64,000 bases of DNA from Acidobacteriota bacterium (GCA_029263415.1 JAJCXN010000051.1:248001-312000); one strand, 5' to 3'. Counted from the stretch's first letter, positions 8,847 to 17,894 are shown. Notes: a model not told the origin generated them from the sequence alone. A program made the numbers and translations.

Positions 8847-8933
8847 ATGAAACGCGTTGAAGCACCTTCAGTCGACGGCAAGACGCGGAGCGGCCGGCAC
8901 TTCAGGCTCTATCGTGAGAGGAACTCACCTTGA
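8847..8933 (+). CDS. 28-codon leader ORF coupled to the DUF4336 gene
   Basis: A short frame starting at ATG 8847 with a good ribosome binding site (GAGGGGG, 8834-8840) encodes a basic 28-residue peptide (MKRVEAPSVDGKTRSGRHFR...). Its TGA (8931-8933) overlaps the TTG start of the next gene at 8930 (TTGA). It may be a leader whose translation sets initiation of the downstream gene; the peptide itself is unlike any family I know. Confidence 0.4.
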   Translation: MKRVEAPSVDGKTRSGRHFRLYRERNSP

Positions 8934-9607
8934 CCCGCGTTGTCGAAGGCATTCATCGGTTCAGCTGTTCGGTTAGCCCTGGAGCTGGCGTTCACATGAG
9001 CACCCGCTCATTCGTTCTGCAGTTGGGCAATCAAGAAGCACTGGTGCTGTCTCCGATCGCGTTCTCCGAGGGCGAACTCGAAGAAATCGCGGCGGTGGGA
9101 CCGGTGACGCATTTGGTGGCACCCAACCTCTTCCACCATCTCTGGCTCGCGGACGCGCAAGAGCGATGGCCCAACGCAACGGTTTGGGGGCCAGACGGCC
9201 TCGAAACCAAGAGCGAGGCCATCACCGATTATCGGCGCTTGAGCGCGAGGCCGGAAGCGCCTTGGCCGAAGGACCTGCAGTGCGTAGAGGTGCGTGGCAT
9301 GCCACGCTTTCGCGAATGGGCCCTGTTCCACGCCGGCTCGAGAACGCTGTTTGTTACCGACCTGGTCTTCAACCAGCCTACCGCTCACACTGCAACCACA
9401 CGGTTCTTTCTGCGGATGACCGGGGTCTACGGCAAGTGTGCCGTCAGCCGTCTCTTCCGCGGCATGATCCGCGACAAAGAGGCCTTCGCTGAAAGCTGTA
9501 GAGCGATCCTTGCCCTGCCCTTTGAACGCGTGGTGATGGCTCACGGCGAGACTATCGAGCTCAACGCCAAGGCCACGCTGACCAAGGCGCTGGCGCGCTG
9601 GGTTTGA
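8930..9607 (+). CDS. DUF4336 protein, metallo-beta-lactamase-like fold
   Basis: 225 residues from a TTG start with GAGAGG at 8915-8920 as ribosome binding site. The sequence follows the DUF4336 pattern: a strand-rich N-terminus, THLVAPNLFHHLWLADAQ near residue 60, WGPDGLETK, and a late AHGETIELNA. This family is related to metallo-beta-lactamase-fold hydrolases. The classical HxHxDH motif is absent; His residues occur at NLFHHLW and in VVMAHGE. The substrate is unknown. It is preceded by a coupled 28-codon ORF and faces the AbgT gene convergently. Confidence 0.75.
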   Translation: MTRVVEGIHRFSCSVSPGAGVHMSTRSFVLQLGNQEALVLSPIAFSEGELEEIAAVGPVTHLVAPNLFHHLWLADAQERWPNATVWGPDGLETKSEAITDYRRLSARPEAPWPKDLQCVEVRGMPRFREWALFHAGSRTLFVTDLVFNQPTAHTATTRFFLRMTGVYGKCAVSRLFRGMIRDKEAFAESCRAILALPFERVVMAHGETIELNAKATLTKALARWV

Positions 9608-9693
9608 CCAGCCCGCTAGAGCACCGCTGAACGGCCCAGCCGCAGAGGTGCCCGCCAACGCGGACCCGGCCAAGGAGGCCCCGGCTGCTTTGA

Positions 9694-11349
9694 TCAGCCG
9701 CCGAGGTAGTAGGTCGGTGTGCCCGGTCCCACCGGGAGCTTGAGCACGAACACCCACAAGTAGAAGAGGATCATCCAGCCGGTCAGGAAACTGATCGAGT
9801 AAGGAATCATGGTGGAGATCAGGGTGCCAATGCCGAGCTTCTTGTCGTAGCGCATGGCGAAAGCCAGAATCAATCCGAAGTAGCTCATCATCGGCGTGAT
9901 GATGTTGGTGGTGGAATCACCGATGCGGTAGGCCGCCTGGATGACCTGCGGGCTGTAGCCGATGGTCATCAGCATGGGAACAAAGATCGGCGCGGTCACT
10001 GCCCATTGAGCCGAGGCGCTGCCTAACATCAAGTTCACAACGCAGCACATCAAAATGAACGGAATGAAGACCGCTGGTCCAGTGAGGTTCAAGTCGATTA
10101 GGACATCGGCACCGGTGACCGCTGTGATGGTGCCGAGGTTGGTCCACTTAAAGAAGGCCACGAACTGGGCTGCGAAGAACACCAATACCAGGTAGAGGCC
10201 CATCGAACTCATTGACTTGGCCATGCCGTCGATCACGTCACGATCGTTCTTGATCGAGCCGGTGACCTTGCCGTAGATGACCGAGGGGATGAAGAAGAAG
10301 GCAAAGATCATCGCGACGACACTCTTGAGCAACGGCTTGAGCTCTTGCAGGAGACTGCCGTCTACAGCAGGATCGCGAAACCAGCCGGCGCCGAGCCAGC
10401 CGTTGCTCGGGAGCGCAGTCCACACCAGGCCGATGGTCATCAGCAATACTGCGAGGCCAGCAAGCTTGAGGCCCTTGCGCTCGACCGCCGAGAGAGCGCC
10501 CATACTCTTGGTGGTCTCTTCGATGCCGTCCTCCGCGCGGCTCGGATCGTAAGGACCCAGCTTGGGCTCGACCAGCTTAGTGGTCACCACGGTTCCGATG
10601 ACGGTGATCATCAGGGTACTGACGATCATGAACCACCAGTTCGCGGTCGGCAGCACTTCCATCGCACCACCGACTGCAAACGCAGGGTCGATGATGCTCG
10701 CAGCCTCCGTGGTGATGCCTGAAAGCAAAGGATCGACGGTACCGATCAGCAGGTTGGCGGAGTAGCCACCCGAGACTCCGGCAAAAGCCGCCGCCAGGCC
10801 CGCTAAGGGATTGCGACCGACGGCGTGGAACACCACGGCCGCCAACGGAATCAAGACAACGTAGCCCATTTCAGAAGCAGTGTTTGACACCACCGCCGCG
10901 AACACCACGACCATCGTCAACAGCGATCGTGGCGCCCCTAGAATCATCCCGCGCACTACCGCTGCAAGCAGGCCTGAGCGCTCGGCGACGCCAACGCCGA
11001 GCAACGCGACCAGCACCGTCCCGAGCGGGGCAAAGCCGGTGAAGTTGGTGACCAGCCCCATAGTGATGCGGCGGAACCCTTCGGCATTGAGCAAGCTCAC
11101 CGCCCGAATGATCCCATCGGCGGAGCGACCGGCAGCCCCTTCAGGGCGCGGGTCGATCACCTGCCAGCCCAACAGGCCCGCGAGGCCCGAGACGGCCAGA
11201 ACCACCATGCAGATGATGGCGAACAAGGTCACCGGGTGTGGCAGTAGATTGCCGAGCCACTCGACGAGGTCTAAGAAGCGGGCAAACAAGCCGGGCTTGC
11301 TTGCCGTCCGCTTGCTAGGAGAAGGACTGTTGGGCTTTGTTTCGTTCAT
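9694..11349 (-). CDS. AbgT-family transporter
   Basis: 551 residues counted from the ATG at 11349 (MNETKPNSP...); an in-frame upstream start at 11415 is less likely. The product is a polytopic membrane protein with about 11-13 hydrophobic segments. Recognisable blocks are LVEWLGNLLPHPVTLFAI at the N-terminus, FAGVSGGYSANLLIGTVDPLLSGI, SASAQWAVTAPIFVPM and YRIGDSTTNIITPMMSYFGLI near the C-terminus. They match AbgT (p-aminobenzoyl-glutamate importer) and MtrF, which can also export antifolates. The substrate here cannot be fixed from sequence. The gene is transcribed alone. Confidence 0.92.
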   Translation of the reverse strand: MNETKPNSPSPSKRTASKPGLFARFLDLVEWLGNLLPHPVTLFAIICMVVLAVSGLAGLLGWQVIDPRPEGAAGRSADGIIRAVSLLNAEGFRRITMGLVTNFTGFAPLGTVLVALLGVGVAERSGLLAAVVRGMILGAPRSLLTMVVVFAAVVSNTASEMGYVVLIPLAAVVFHAVGRNPLAGLAAAFAGVSGGYSANLLIGTVDPLLSGITTEAASIIDPAFAVGGAMEVLPTANWWFMIVSTLMITVIGTVVTTKLVEPKLGPYDPSRAEDGIEETTKSMGALSAVERKGLKLAGLAVLLMTIGLVWTALPSNGWLGAGWFRDPAVDGSLLQELKPLLKSVVAMIFAFFFIPSVIYGKVTGSIKNDRDVIDGMAKSMSSMGLYLVLVFFAAQFVAFFKWTNLGTITAVTGADVLIDLNLTGPAVFIPFILMCCVVNLMLGSASAQWAVTAPIFVPMLMTIGYSPQVIQAAYRIGDSTTNIITPMMSYFGLILAFAMRYDKKLGIGTLISTMIPYSISFLTGWMILFYLWVFVLKLPVGPGTPTYYLGG

Positions 11350-11524
11350 GACGGGAACCTTAGTCGATTGGCCACGCGGTGTGGATGCCGTCCACCCCAT
11401 CGCTTGAGTGGGCAAGCTCGTAGGCAGCCGGCCGGTGCACGGTAGCTGACAGCCTCAGCTTGCTTGGTGGTCTTGTCCCACCGAACATAGCGCGACTCGC
11501 GTCACATTCCGAGTGCGCCCGAAA

Positions 11525-14152
11525 CTAGTCCGCCTTGAGCGCCTGGGTGGGCGAAATGCGCTGGGCGCGCAGCGCGGGCACCACACACGCAGCGGTCCCT
11601 GCAACCGCGAACGCCGCTAGCACCACCGGCAAGATCCACGGCTCGCCCGCGGGCAACCGCGCGGCGAGCATCTGATCCTGCAAGCGCACAAAGGCCAATC
11701 CCAATCCGGTGCCGATCACTCCGCCCAGAAGCAGAGTCCTGCCTGCTCTGCGCAGGACTGAGCGGAGCACTCCGACCCGCGAGGCTCCCAACGCCAAGCG
11801 AACGCCGATCTCTCGCGTGCGCTGGGTGATGGAGAGGCTGATCATGGCGTAGAGCCCGAGTAAGGAGAGCACCAACGCTAGGACACCGATCGCACTGAGG
11901 GTTGCGCCCATGCCTGCCTGAAATGCACGCTCTTCGCCGTTCACCTCGCTCAACAACTGGACGCGCGAGACCACTAGCTCGGGGTCGAGTTCGAGCAGCG
12001 ACGAGCGCAAAGAAGGGGCCAGGGTCTCGGGCCCAGATGCGCTGAGAAGGCTTAGATAGAAGTATCTACGGCTGGTATGCCCGGGCGTGTAGTACCCGGC
12101 AGCAAACTCTTCAGCGCCGCCGCCCAGTCCCAGGTCGGGGACCACGCCAACGATCTTGAGCCACGGACCGTGGCCTTCTTCAGTGTTCTCTGCAAGGGTC
12201 CTAAACCGTGCACCCACAGGATTCGAGCCGCCAAAGAAGCGCGCAACGAACGGTTCATTCACCACCGTTACGGCTCCTGCGTCGATTGCAAAATCTTCAG
12301 GCACCAGAAGCCTGCCTGCGACCAGCCTCGCGCGCAGCGATTCGAGGAAACCCTCGCTCACCATTGCTCGAGTGGCTTGACCAGCGGCCCCCAAAGCGCC
12401 GTTGCCGCCCCTAGCCTCAACTTCGATCGCTGAGGCTGGCGCGTCGTAGCGCGGAAGGTGGTCTGCAGTACCAGAAGCAAGCACACCCGGGATCTCAGCG
12501 ATCGCGCGCGCGACCCGCTCGGGAGCTGGCAACCGCTCATCGTCGGCTGACGGAGGTGGCGTCGTGATCTGGGCGGTGAGCACTTGCTGGTCGGGCAGTT
12601 CCAAGTCGCTACCGGCGGCTGACCACAGACCACGCGCCATCACCAGCGCGCCGCTCAACAGAGCGACCGCCAGCGCCATCTGCGTGACCATCATCGCCGC
12701 ACCGAAGCGACTGACATCAAAGGCCTGCCCCCCTGAAGCGATGGTCTGCTGCAAACTGACTCGAGTCGCGCGCAAGGCGGGAAGCGCGCCGCACACTGCA
12801 GCAACCAACAGCGCCACCAAGATCGCGAAGCCGAAGGTTCTGGGACTCGCGGTCAGATCGATCCAATAGGGCGCCTCAGTAATCGCGGCATCGATCCAGC
12901 GCAACGCCACCACTGCGCAGCCGGTACCTAGAGCCGCTGCCAAGGAACCCATCAGCGCTGACTCCAGCGTCAACTGCGCGATCAGTCGCGCACGCGGCGC
13001 CCCCAATACCGTGCGCACGCTCAGTTCGCGAGTGCGCGAGGCGGTGCGCGCCTGAACCAGATTGGCTACGTTGAGCGCGATCACCAAGACCACCAGCAAA
13101 GGGACCAGTACGCCGATCAAGCGTTGGATGCCGATCGGACCGGGCACTTCAGTGAAACGCTGGACTCCGATTGCTAGACGGTCTCTCGCTTCAACTTGGC
13201 TTGCGGCTTCGGGGCTGTGTACCAGGTTCGCGAGCGAGTTGATCTCTACTTCGGCCGACGCGGCGTCGGTACCCGGTGCGAGGATGCCAAAAAGTGACAG
13301 TGGCTCAAGCACCTGTGTGCCTGCGGGTTCAATTGAGTGAGGCAGCCAGACCTCGCCTCCCGAGGGGAATAGGAAGGTGTCGGGCATCACCCCGACGATC
13401 TCGTACTTGGAACCCGCAATGCTCAACTCACCACCCAGGGCTGAGGCGCTCGAGCGATACATCCTCTGCCACATGGCTGCCCTGATCACAGCAGCCGGCG
13501 GCGCTCCAATCGCGGCGTCGCTCTCGAGTAGTGCACGGCCGAGCAGCGGCACATCGTCCAAGTACATGAGCGACGAGGGAGTGATCCGAGCAACGCCAAC
13601 GGTCTCGATCGACCCGGCTCCGTGCCGCACGTTGCTGCGCTGTGCCGAGATCGCTCCGATGTGTTCGAAGGCGGCTGTTTGCTGCTGGAGCAACCGGAAG
13701 TGGTCGCCGTTGAGCTGAGCTTGCTCGCCCGCTTGGGTGCGCACGTCGAAACGGACGAAGCGGTCGCCATCCTGCATAGGAAGACTGCCGTTCAGCATCT
13801 GATCGACCATGGTGAAGCCGATGGCCGACACCGCGATACCGGCAGCCAAGGACACCACTGCGGTGGCAGAAAGAAAGGGCTGCTTGCGCAGCAAGCGAAC
13901 CGCCAACAAGAACTCGAGCCTCGAAAGTAGGCGCAACGACCAATCCTTTTCACGAAGCCAGATGATGAGAAAGGCTAGGGCGATCCAGACTGAGTTGATT
14001 GTTGTCACGGCTGCAGCAGCAAGCGCACCAAGCCGCGCGCGCCTGCGTTGGTGAAGTTCCTCCAAATCGCCAATGACATCTTCCCGACGATCGCTTGGCA
14101 GCAGCAATTCCAGCGCTCGAACAACGGCTCGCGGAGTCTTGAGTGCGCTCAT
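11525..14152 (-). CDS. ADOP-type duplicated MacB/FtsX permease
   Basis: 875 residues from the ATG at 14152. It starts with a 'permease prefix' segment (LELLLPSDRREDVIGDLEELHQRR), then one membrane helix, a MacB-like periplasmic core, three FtsX helices around residues 360-490, a second periplasmic domain and a second FtsX domain at the C-terminus (QRTREIGVRLALGAS). This duplicated architecture without its own ATPase is the acidobacterial duplicated orphan permease family (TIGR03434). No ABC ATPase gene is nearby. The start overlaps the stop of the PadR gene by 4 bases, so regulator and permease are coupled. The substrate is unknown. Confidence 0.93.
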   Translation of the reverse strand: MSALKTPRAVVRALELLLPSDRREDVIGDLEELHQRRRARLGALAAAAVTTINSVWIALAFLIIWLREKDWSLRLLSRLEFLLAVRLLRKQPFLSATAVVSLAAGIAVSAIGFTMVDQMLNGSLPMQDGDRFVRFDVRTQAGEQAQLNGDHFRLLQQQTAAFEHIGAISAQRSNVRHGAGSIETVGVARITPSSLMYLDDVPLLGRALLESDAAIGAPPAAVIRAAMWQRMYRSSASALGGELSIAGSKYEIVGVMPDTFLFPSGGEVWLPHSIEPAGTQVLEPLSLFGILAPGTDAASAEVEINSLANLVHSPEAASQVEARDRLAIGVQRFTEVPGPIGIQRLIGVLVPLLVVLVIALNVANLVQARTASRTRELSVRTVLGAPRARLIAQLTLESALMGSLAAALGTGCAVVALRWIDAAITEAPYWIDLTASPRTFGFAILVALLVAAVCGALPALRATRVSLQQTIASGGQAFDVSRFGAAMMVTQMALAVALLSGALVMARGLWSAAGSDLELPDQQVLTAQITTPPPSADDERLPAPERVARAIAEIPGVLASGTADHLPRYDAPASAIEVEARGGNGALGAAGQATRAMVSEGFLESLRARLVAGRLLVPEDFAIDAGAVTVVNEPFVARFFGGSNPVGARFRTLAENTEEGHGPWLKIVGVVPDLGLGGGAEEFAAGYYTPGHTSRRYFYLSLLSASGPETLAPSLRSSLLELDPELVVSRVQLLSEVNGEERAFQAGMGATLSAIGVLALVLSLLGLYAMISLSITQRTREIGVRLALGASRVGVLRSVLRRAGRTLLLGGVIGTGLGLAFVRLQDQMLAARLPAGEPWILPVVLAAFAVAGTAACVVPALRAQRISPTQALKAD

Positions 14153-14487
14153 TGGGACGAGTCCTCCAGCGCCGAGCCCAATCCATGCCACATGCTCATC
14201 AAGGCGCTGCGCGTGTCTTTGACCGCCGCTTGGCCGGCTCCTTCAACGGCCACCAGTCGGCGCGCTTTGCCGCCACGCTCAGGCACTGGGTCGCCAAGCC
14301 GGGTGACAACCAGTCCCTTCTTTTCGAGTCGCTGTAGGGCGACGTACACCGCAGCGCGCTGGACGGTGCGGGTTGCTCGGCGTTCAATCTCATCCACAAT
14401 CGACACGGCATACGCGCGGTCAGGACCGAGTCGCAGGGCGGCCAAGAGGACCAGCAGTTCGAACTCTCCGAGGTTAGGGCGCGGCAT
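14149..14487 (-). CDS. PadR-family transcriptional regulator
   Basis: 112 residues counted from the ATG at 14487, which has GGAAGGG just upstream; an in-frame extension to 14562 is less likely. The winged-helix PadR domain is clear: GEFELLVLLAALRLGPDRAY, SIVDEIERRATRTVQRAAVY and LQRLEKKGLVVTRLGD. PadR proteins of this size pair with ADOP permeases and usually repress their own operon. A perfect 12-bp palindrome at 14502-14513 lies directly upstream of the ribosome binding site and is a plausible operator. Confidence 0.92.
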   Translation of the reverse strand: MPRPNLGEFELLVLLAALRLGPDRAYAVSIVDEIERRATRTVQRAAVYVALQRLEKKGLVVTRLGDPVPERGGKARRLVAVEGAGQAAVKDTRSALMSMWHGLGSALEDSSQ

Positions 14488-14501
14488 AGGGATCCCTTCC
14501 G

Positions 14502-14513
14502 GACCTATAGGTC
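14502..14513. promoter_or_regulatory. Palindromic candidate operator of the PadR/ADOP pair
   Basis: GACCTATAGGTC is a perfect inverted repeat 15 bases upstream of the PadR start, immediately before the Shine-Dalgarno sequence. Its position suits autorepression by a dimeric winged-helix protein. Binding is inferred. Confidence 0.5.
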
Positions 14514-14678
14514 TCAAGTAAATGCATCTTTTGCTACTAATATCACGACCGTTTCTACGCATCCTAAGCGGTGCAGGTTGCAGCGATGTCGGCGGCGCCC
14601 GCTGATAGCCTGCTTAAAGTCCGAGAATCGTCCTAAGGATCACAGGCAGCGGCTTTTCCGCTGACAGGGGTATTGAGC

Positions 14679-15710
14679 TTGGCCGCAAAGAAGAAAACCG
14701 CGACGAAGGCACCGGCAAAGGCCGGAACCAAGAAAGCCACCAAGAAGAAGGCGACCGCCGGCAGCCTCAAGAACGTCGTCGTGTTCGGCGCTTCGCGGGT
14801 CGCAGTGGCAAGCCTCGAGGCCTTGGTCGAGGCCGGATTTTCTCCGTCGACCGTGTTGACCCACCGGGTCATGGACACCGAAACCTGGGAACGGACCGAG
14901 GTCTCACCGGTGTCGCGCTGGGCAAAACGCAACGACCGCACCGCGGTGCTGCCTGAAAAGACCGACAAGTCCGAGTGGCTTCAACCGCTGCTCGATGATC
15001 CGCCAGACTTGGTACTCACCATCGGCTGGGGGCTGCCGCTCCCCAAAGAGCTGCTCGGGGTGCCGCGGCTGGGTTGTGTCGGCATCCATACGTCGAACCT
15101 GCCGAAGTATCGCGGTGCTAACCCAGTGCGCGCTGCCCTCGCGGGCGGCGAGAAAATCACCGGCGTCACCGTCTACAAGATCGAAGGCTCAGAGTGGGAC
15201 GGCCCAATCCTGCACAACGAGCAGATCGACATCGGACCGACCGAGATCCATGGCGAACTCGAACCGCGCATGCGGGAGTTGTGCGCGCAGGTCACCGTCA
15301 AGGTCGCCGAGAAGTACGCTGCTGGCCGCAAGTTTCAAGAGAAGAAGCAAGAGGAGAAGCGCTCGAGCACCACCACCCGACTCGACCGCAGACACCGTCG
15401 CGCTCCGTGGTGGCTGACTGCACAGGAAGCCTACGACCGACTGCGCGCCTATTCCCCTGAACCCGGGCTTGAGACGTTCATCGGCGCAAAGCGCGTGGAG
15501 ATCTTGGGCGGCAAGCCGATGGACTGGATGAAGCCAACCTTTGGCGACACCGGCACCTTCTTGGGCATCCGTAGCGGGCGCATGGCGATTCTGTGCGATC
15601 AGTCGACCGTGTTCGGCATCGACCGGTTGAGGCTGCTGGGCGGCGAGCCGGAGAATGCGGCCGATTACGCGCGTCGGATCGAACTCTCGATCGGTTCAGG
15701 CTTGGTCTAG
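14679..15710 (+). CDS. Methionyl-tRNA formyltransferase-like protein with altered active site
   Basis: 343 residues if TTG 14679 is used (GACAGGGG about 8 bases upstream); TTG 14673 would add two. A Lys/Ala-rich, histone-like tail of about 30 residues precedes a formyltransferase domain (about 30-210) and an Fmt-type C-terminal domain (about 240-340, RLRAYSPEPGLETFIGAKRV). The signature LPKYRGANPVRAAL is present. Aligned by eye to E. coli Fmt, the catalytic His is kept (GIHTSNLP), but Asn106 is replaced by Gly and Asp144 by Trp, with an Asp one place later. It may formylate something else, or not be catalytic. No def gene is adjacent. Confidence 0.75.
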   Translation: MAAKKKTATKAPAKAGTKKATKKKATAGSLKNVVVFGASRVAVASLEALVEAGFSPSTVLTHRVMDTETWERTEVSPVSRWAKRNDRTAVLPEKTDKSEWLQPLLDDPPDLVLTIGWGLPLPKELLGVPRLGCVGIHTSNLPKYRGANPVRAALAGGEKITGVTVYKIEGSEWDGPILHNEQIDIGPTEIHGELEPRMRELCAQVTVKVAEKYAAGRKFQEKKQEEKRSSTTTRLDRRHRRAPWWLTAQEAYDRLRAYSPEPGLETFIGAKRVEILGGKPMDWMKPTFGDTGTFLGIRSGRMAILCDQSTVFGIDRLRLLGGEPENAADYARRIELSIGSGLV

Positions 15711-15844
15711 CGTAGCCGGAGGCACACCAATGCCGTCGCGAGACGGCCCGGGTGAGACGGTTCGGACTTGGGCGGCTCGGACTTGGGCCGTTCGGGCATA
15801 GGGCTGTTCGGGCGACACAGCGTGAACGAGGCCGTGCGGACGGA

Positions 15845-16411
15845 CTAGGAAGCAGGCTTCCCGGGCTCAAACGCCCACAGATCGCGGTCGAGCATCTGCC
15901 CCCACTTTTTGTCGAAGGGGTGCACCTCGCGCACGGTGTGCTCGCCGCGAACCACGGAATGGCCTGCGTTCGCCCACTCGAAGATCGATCCTTCCAGGTT
16001 GGCGACGTTTTCGATGCCGGCGGCCATGAGTGCCTTGGCGGTCTTGGACGATCTATAGCCAACGGCGCAATAGACCACCACCGGGCGATCGCCAGCCGCG
16101 CGCGCAAGCGCCAACGCTTGTTTGCCGGAAGCTTGAACCGCCCCCGGCAAGTGACTGACCGCGAACTCGTCGGCGGCGCGTACGTCGATCAGAAGGGGCT
16201 GTTGGTCGGCACCCGTGGCTTTGAGTTGCGCGACGAGTTCGTCGACCTGGAGCTGGTGGACCTCGGGAAAGCGCTTGCGGATTGTCTGTTTGGTCTCATC
16301 AAACTCGGTCACGGTTTCTCCCGCACAGCTAATGCTGAGGCAAGCGAACGCTGCGCTCAACATCGCTACGGTCAAGGCAACACGCCGTCGCTGTCTGGCT
16401 CTTGTTAACAC
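15845..16411 (-). CDS. Secreted rhodanese-like lipoprotein
   Basis: 188 residues from a GTG start. The N-terminus is a lipoprotein signal (VALTVAMLSAAFACLSISCAG) with Cys at about residue 29. The rhodanese domain spans about 55-160: LLIDVRAADEFAVSHLPGA, then the active-site loop YCAVGYRSS with the catalytic Cys, then LEGSIFEWANAG. Rhodaneses transfer sulfane sulfur or act as thiol-persulfide carriers; here the site would be in the periplasm. The tail continues past the domain (HPFDKKWGQMLDRDLWAFEPG), as in many single-domain periplasmic rhodaneses. Confidence 0.88.
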   Translation of the reverse strand: MLTRARQRRRVALTVAMLSAAFACLSISCAGETVTEFDETKQTIRKRFPEVHQLQVDELVAQLKATGADQQPLLIDVRAADEFAVSHLPGAVQASGKQALALARAAGDRPVVVYCAVGYRSSKTAKALMAAGIENVANLEGSIFEWANAGHSVVRGEHTVREVHPFDKKWGQMLDRDLWAFEPGKPAS

Positions 16412-16447
16412 TATGCCTAGCCTACCCCGGACCGGGACCGCCGTTCG

Positions 16448-17782
16448 CTAGTCTATTGCGTTCCGCGCCAGTTGAGGCGGCAGCAAGCCCGCAGGCAGTC
16501 GCAAGGTGAGGGCGCCGCGCGCGCGACGGACCCTCCAGTGTTCAGGATCTGCAGGTAGGAAGGTCAGCGTCGCGACATCGCCCTCAACGGAGATCACGGG
16601 TGCAGCCCAGGTGAGCTCTGCTGACGGCACGTCGATCGTGGTCGCGATGCATTCGGCGGCACGTGCACACCGGGCCTGTCGAATTGCGTAGCGAGTCAGT
16701 TCCCACGCGGCCACATGTTCGGCCCCGTAGAGCGCCTCCCCTTGAGGGTCGATCGCAAGGATCTGCTCCATGATGTCGTGTTCCAGCCACCGCGCCGGCA
16801 ACGGCGTGACCGGCGCGGCCGGCACTGAACCGCTCCGCCCTGAGGCCTCGAGCGCGGCGCCGCCAAAGACAGCCAGGGCATCGGCCATCATGCCCCCTGC
16901 GTTGTCACCCAGTACGCGCTCCACCAAAGTGGGTTGATAGGGGTAGAGGTCGCGCCACGAGGTAACCAACGAACCTTCGGCTGCGATCGCCTCGGCAAAG
17001 GACGCCTTGGCCTCCGCCAGCCGTAGGACCGCAGCATCTAGCGCCACCCATTGGACCTGCGTGCCGCAACGACCGAAGAGCTCGGCCTCTGCGAGCTGTT
17101 GGATCGCCTGGTAGAACTGCTTCTCGAGCGCCGTTCCAACCAACCAATAGAGACGATGTGCCTCACTACTAAACACCAACGCCATGCGCTCGAGCGACAC
17201 GGCTTTGGCGCCAGCACGTTGGCACTCGCCCTGCTGCGCAAGCCACGCGACCTGCGCGCTGCGGAAGCGAGCTGCGGACATCGCCATCAGGACTGAGTCG
17301 CCCAGCTCCGGTTCATGTTCGAGGCGTGTTTCAGTGAACTCCTCCAAGGCATCCATCGACCGCGAGAGCCGGGCTTGCTGCTCGACGATCTGTCTGAGCG
17401 CCTCAAGATCATCTGTCGTCAACGGCTCTTCGTTGGCTCCGTTGAGGTTTTCTCCAAACAACCGTTGGCCAACGTCGATCGCCCGCTGGTAGTCCTCGCT
17501 CTTCAAGAACGGATCCGTCGCGATCGCCTGGACCGCAACTGCCAAGTTGATCTCGTCTGGAATCTTGGGCCGCAGGTAGGCCTCCGGTTCGAGCGAGCCC
17601 ACATGCTCTTGGTACCAGGCCTCTGTTAGCTCAAACTGCCGATCCCACTGCTGGCGCAGGATCGAACCGAACAACAACGCCACGAACCCCAAGACCAGGA
17701 CCGCAACCAATAGCGCTGGCAGCGCGCTCACCACCCGGGCTAGCCAACGGCGAGTGAAGGGGCGATCGAATGGGATCTTCAT
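16448..17782 (-). CDS. Membrane-anchored protein of unknown family
   Basis: 444 residues. One membrane segment lies near the N-terminus (VSALPALLVAVLVLGFVALLFG, about residues 18-40) after a basic cytoplasmic end, so most of the protein should be outside the cytoplasm. The body is largely helical. Two later Cys pairs (QGECQR with LFGRCGT, and ARCARAAEC) could form disulfides. The last 90 residues look beta-rich (VISVEGDVATLTFLPADPEHWRV). I do not recognise a family. It is transcribed leftwards, away from the riboswitch region. Confidence 0.6.
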   Translation of the reverse strand: MKIPFDRPFTRRWLARVVSALPALLVAVLVLGFVALLFGSILRQQWDRQFELTEAWYQEHVGSLEPEAYLRPKIPDEINLAVAVQAIATDPFLKSEDYQRAIDVGQRLFGENLNGANEEPLTTDDLEALRQIVEQQARLSRSMDALEEFTETRLEHEPELGDSVLMAMSAARFRSAQVAWLAQQGECQRAGAKAVSLERMALVFSSEAHRLYWLVGTALEKQFYQAIQQLAEAELFGRCGTQVQWVALDAAVLRLAEAKASFAEAIAAEGSLVTSWRDLYPYQPTLVERVLGDNAGGMMADALAVFGGAALEASGRSGSVPAAPVTPLPARWLEHDIMEQILAIDPQGEALYGAEHVAAWELTRYAIRQARCARAAECIATTIDVPSAELTWAAPVISVEGDVATLTFLPADPEHWRVRRARGALTLRLPAGLLPPQLARNAID

Positions 17783-17843
17783 CGCTCCTCGGGAGCATGG
17801 CAGGACGTTGTAGATGCGGTGGACATTGTCTTTCTACGAGAGA

Positions 17844-17894
17844 GCGACCGCTGAGATTCCACCGCCGAGCGGTCGCGCCGTGAGCGGCGCGACC
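17844..17894. other. Two mutually exclusive GC-rich hairpins
   Basis: GCGACCGCT (17844-17852) can pair with AGCGGTCGC (17868-17876). GGTCGCGCCG (17871-17880) can instead pair with CGGCGCGACC (17885-17894) across a TGAG loop. The two stems share bases 17871-17876, so they exclude each other. There is no T-run. The element lies between the divergent start at 17782 and the cobalamin riboswitch. Confidence 0.45.

Noticed and set aside
15738-15800. Short CGGACTTGGGCGGCT-like repeats after the Fmt-like gene
   Set aside because: Low-complexity, imperfect and short; no hairpin or T-run to support a terminator or site.
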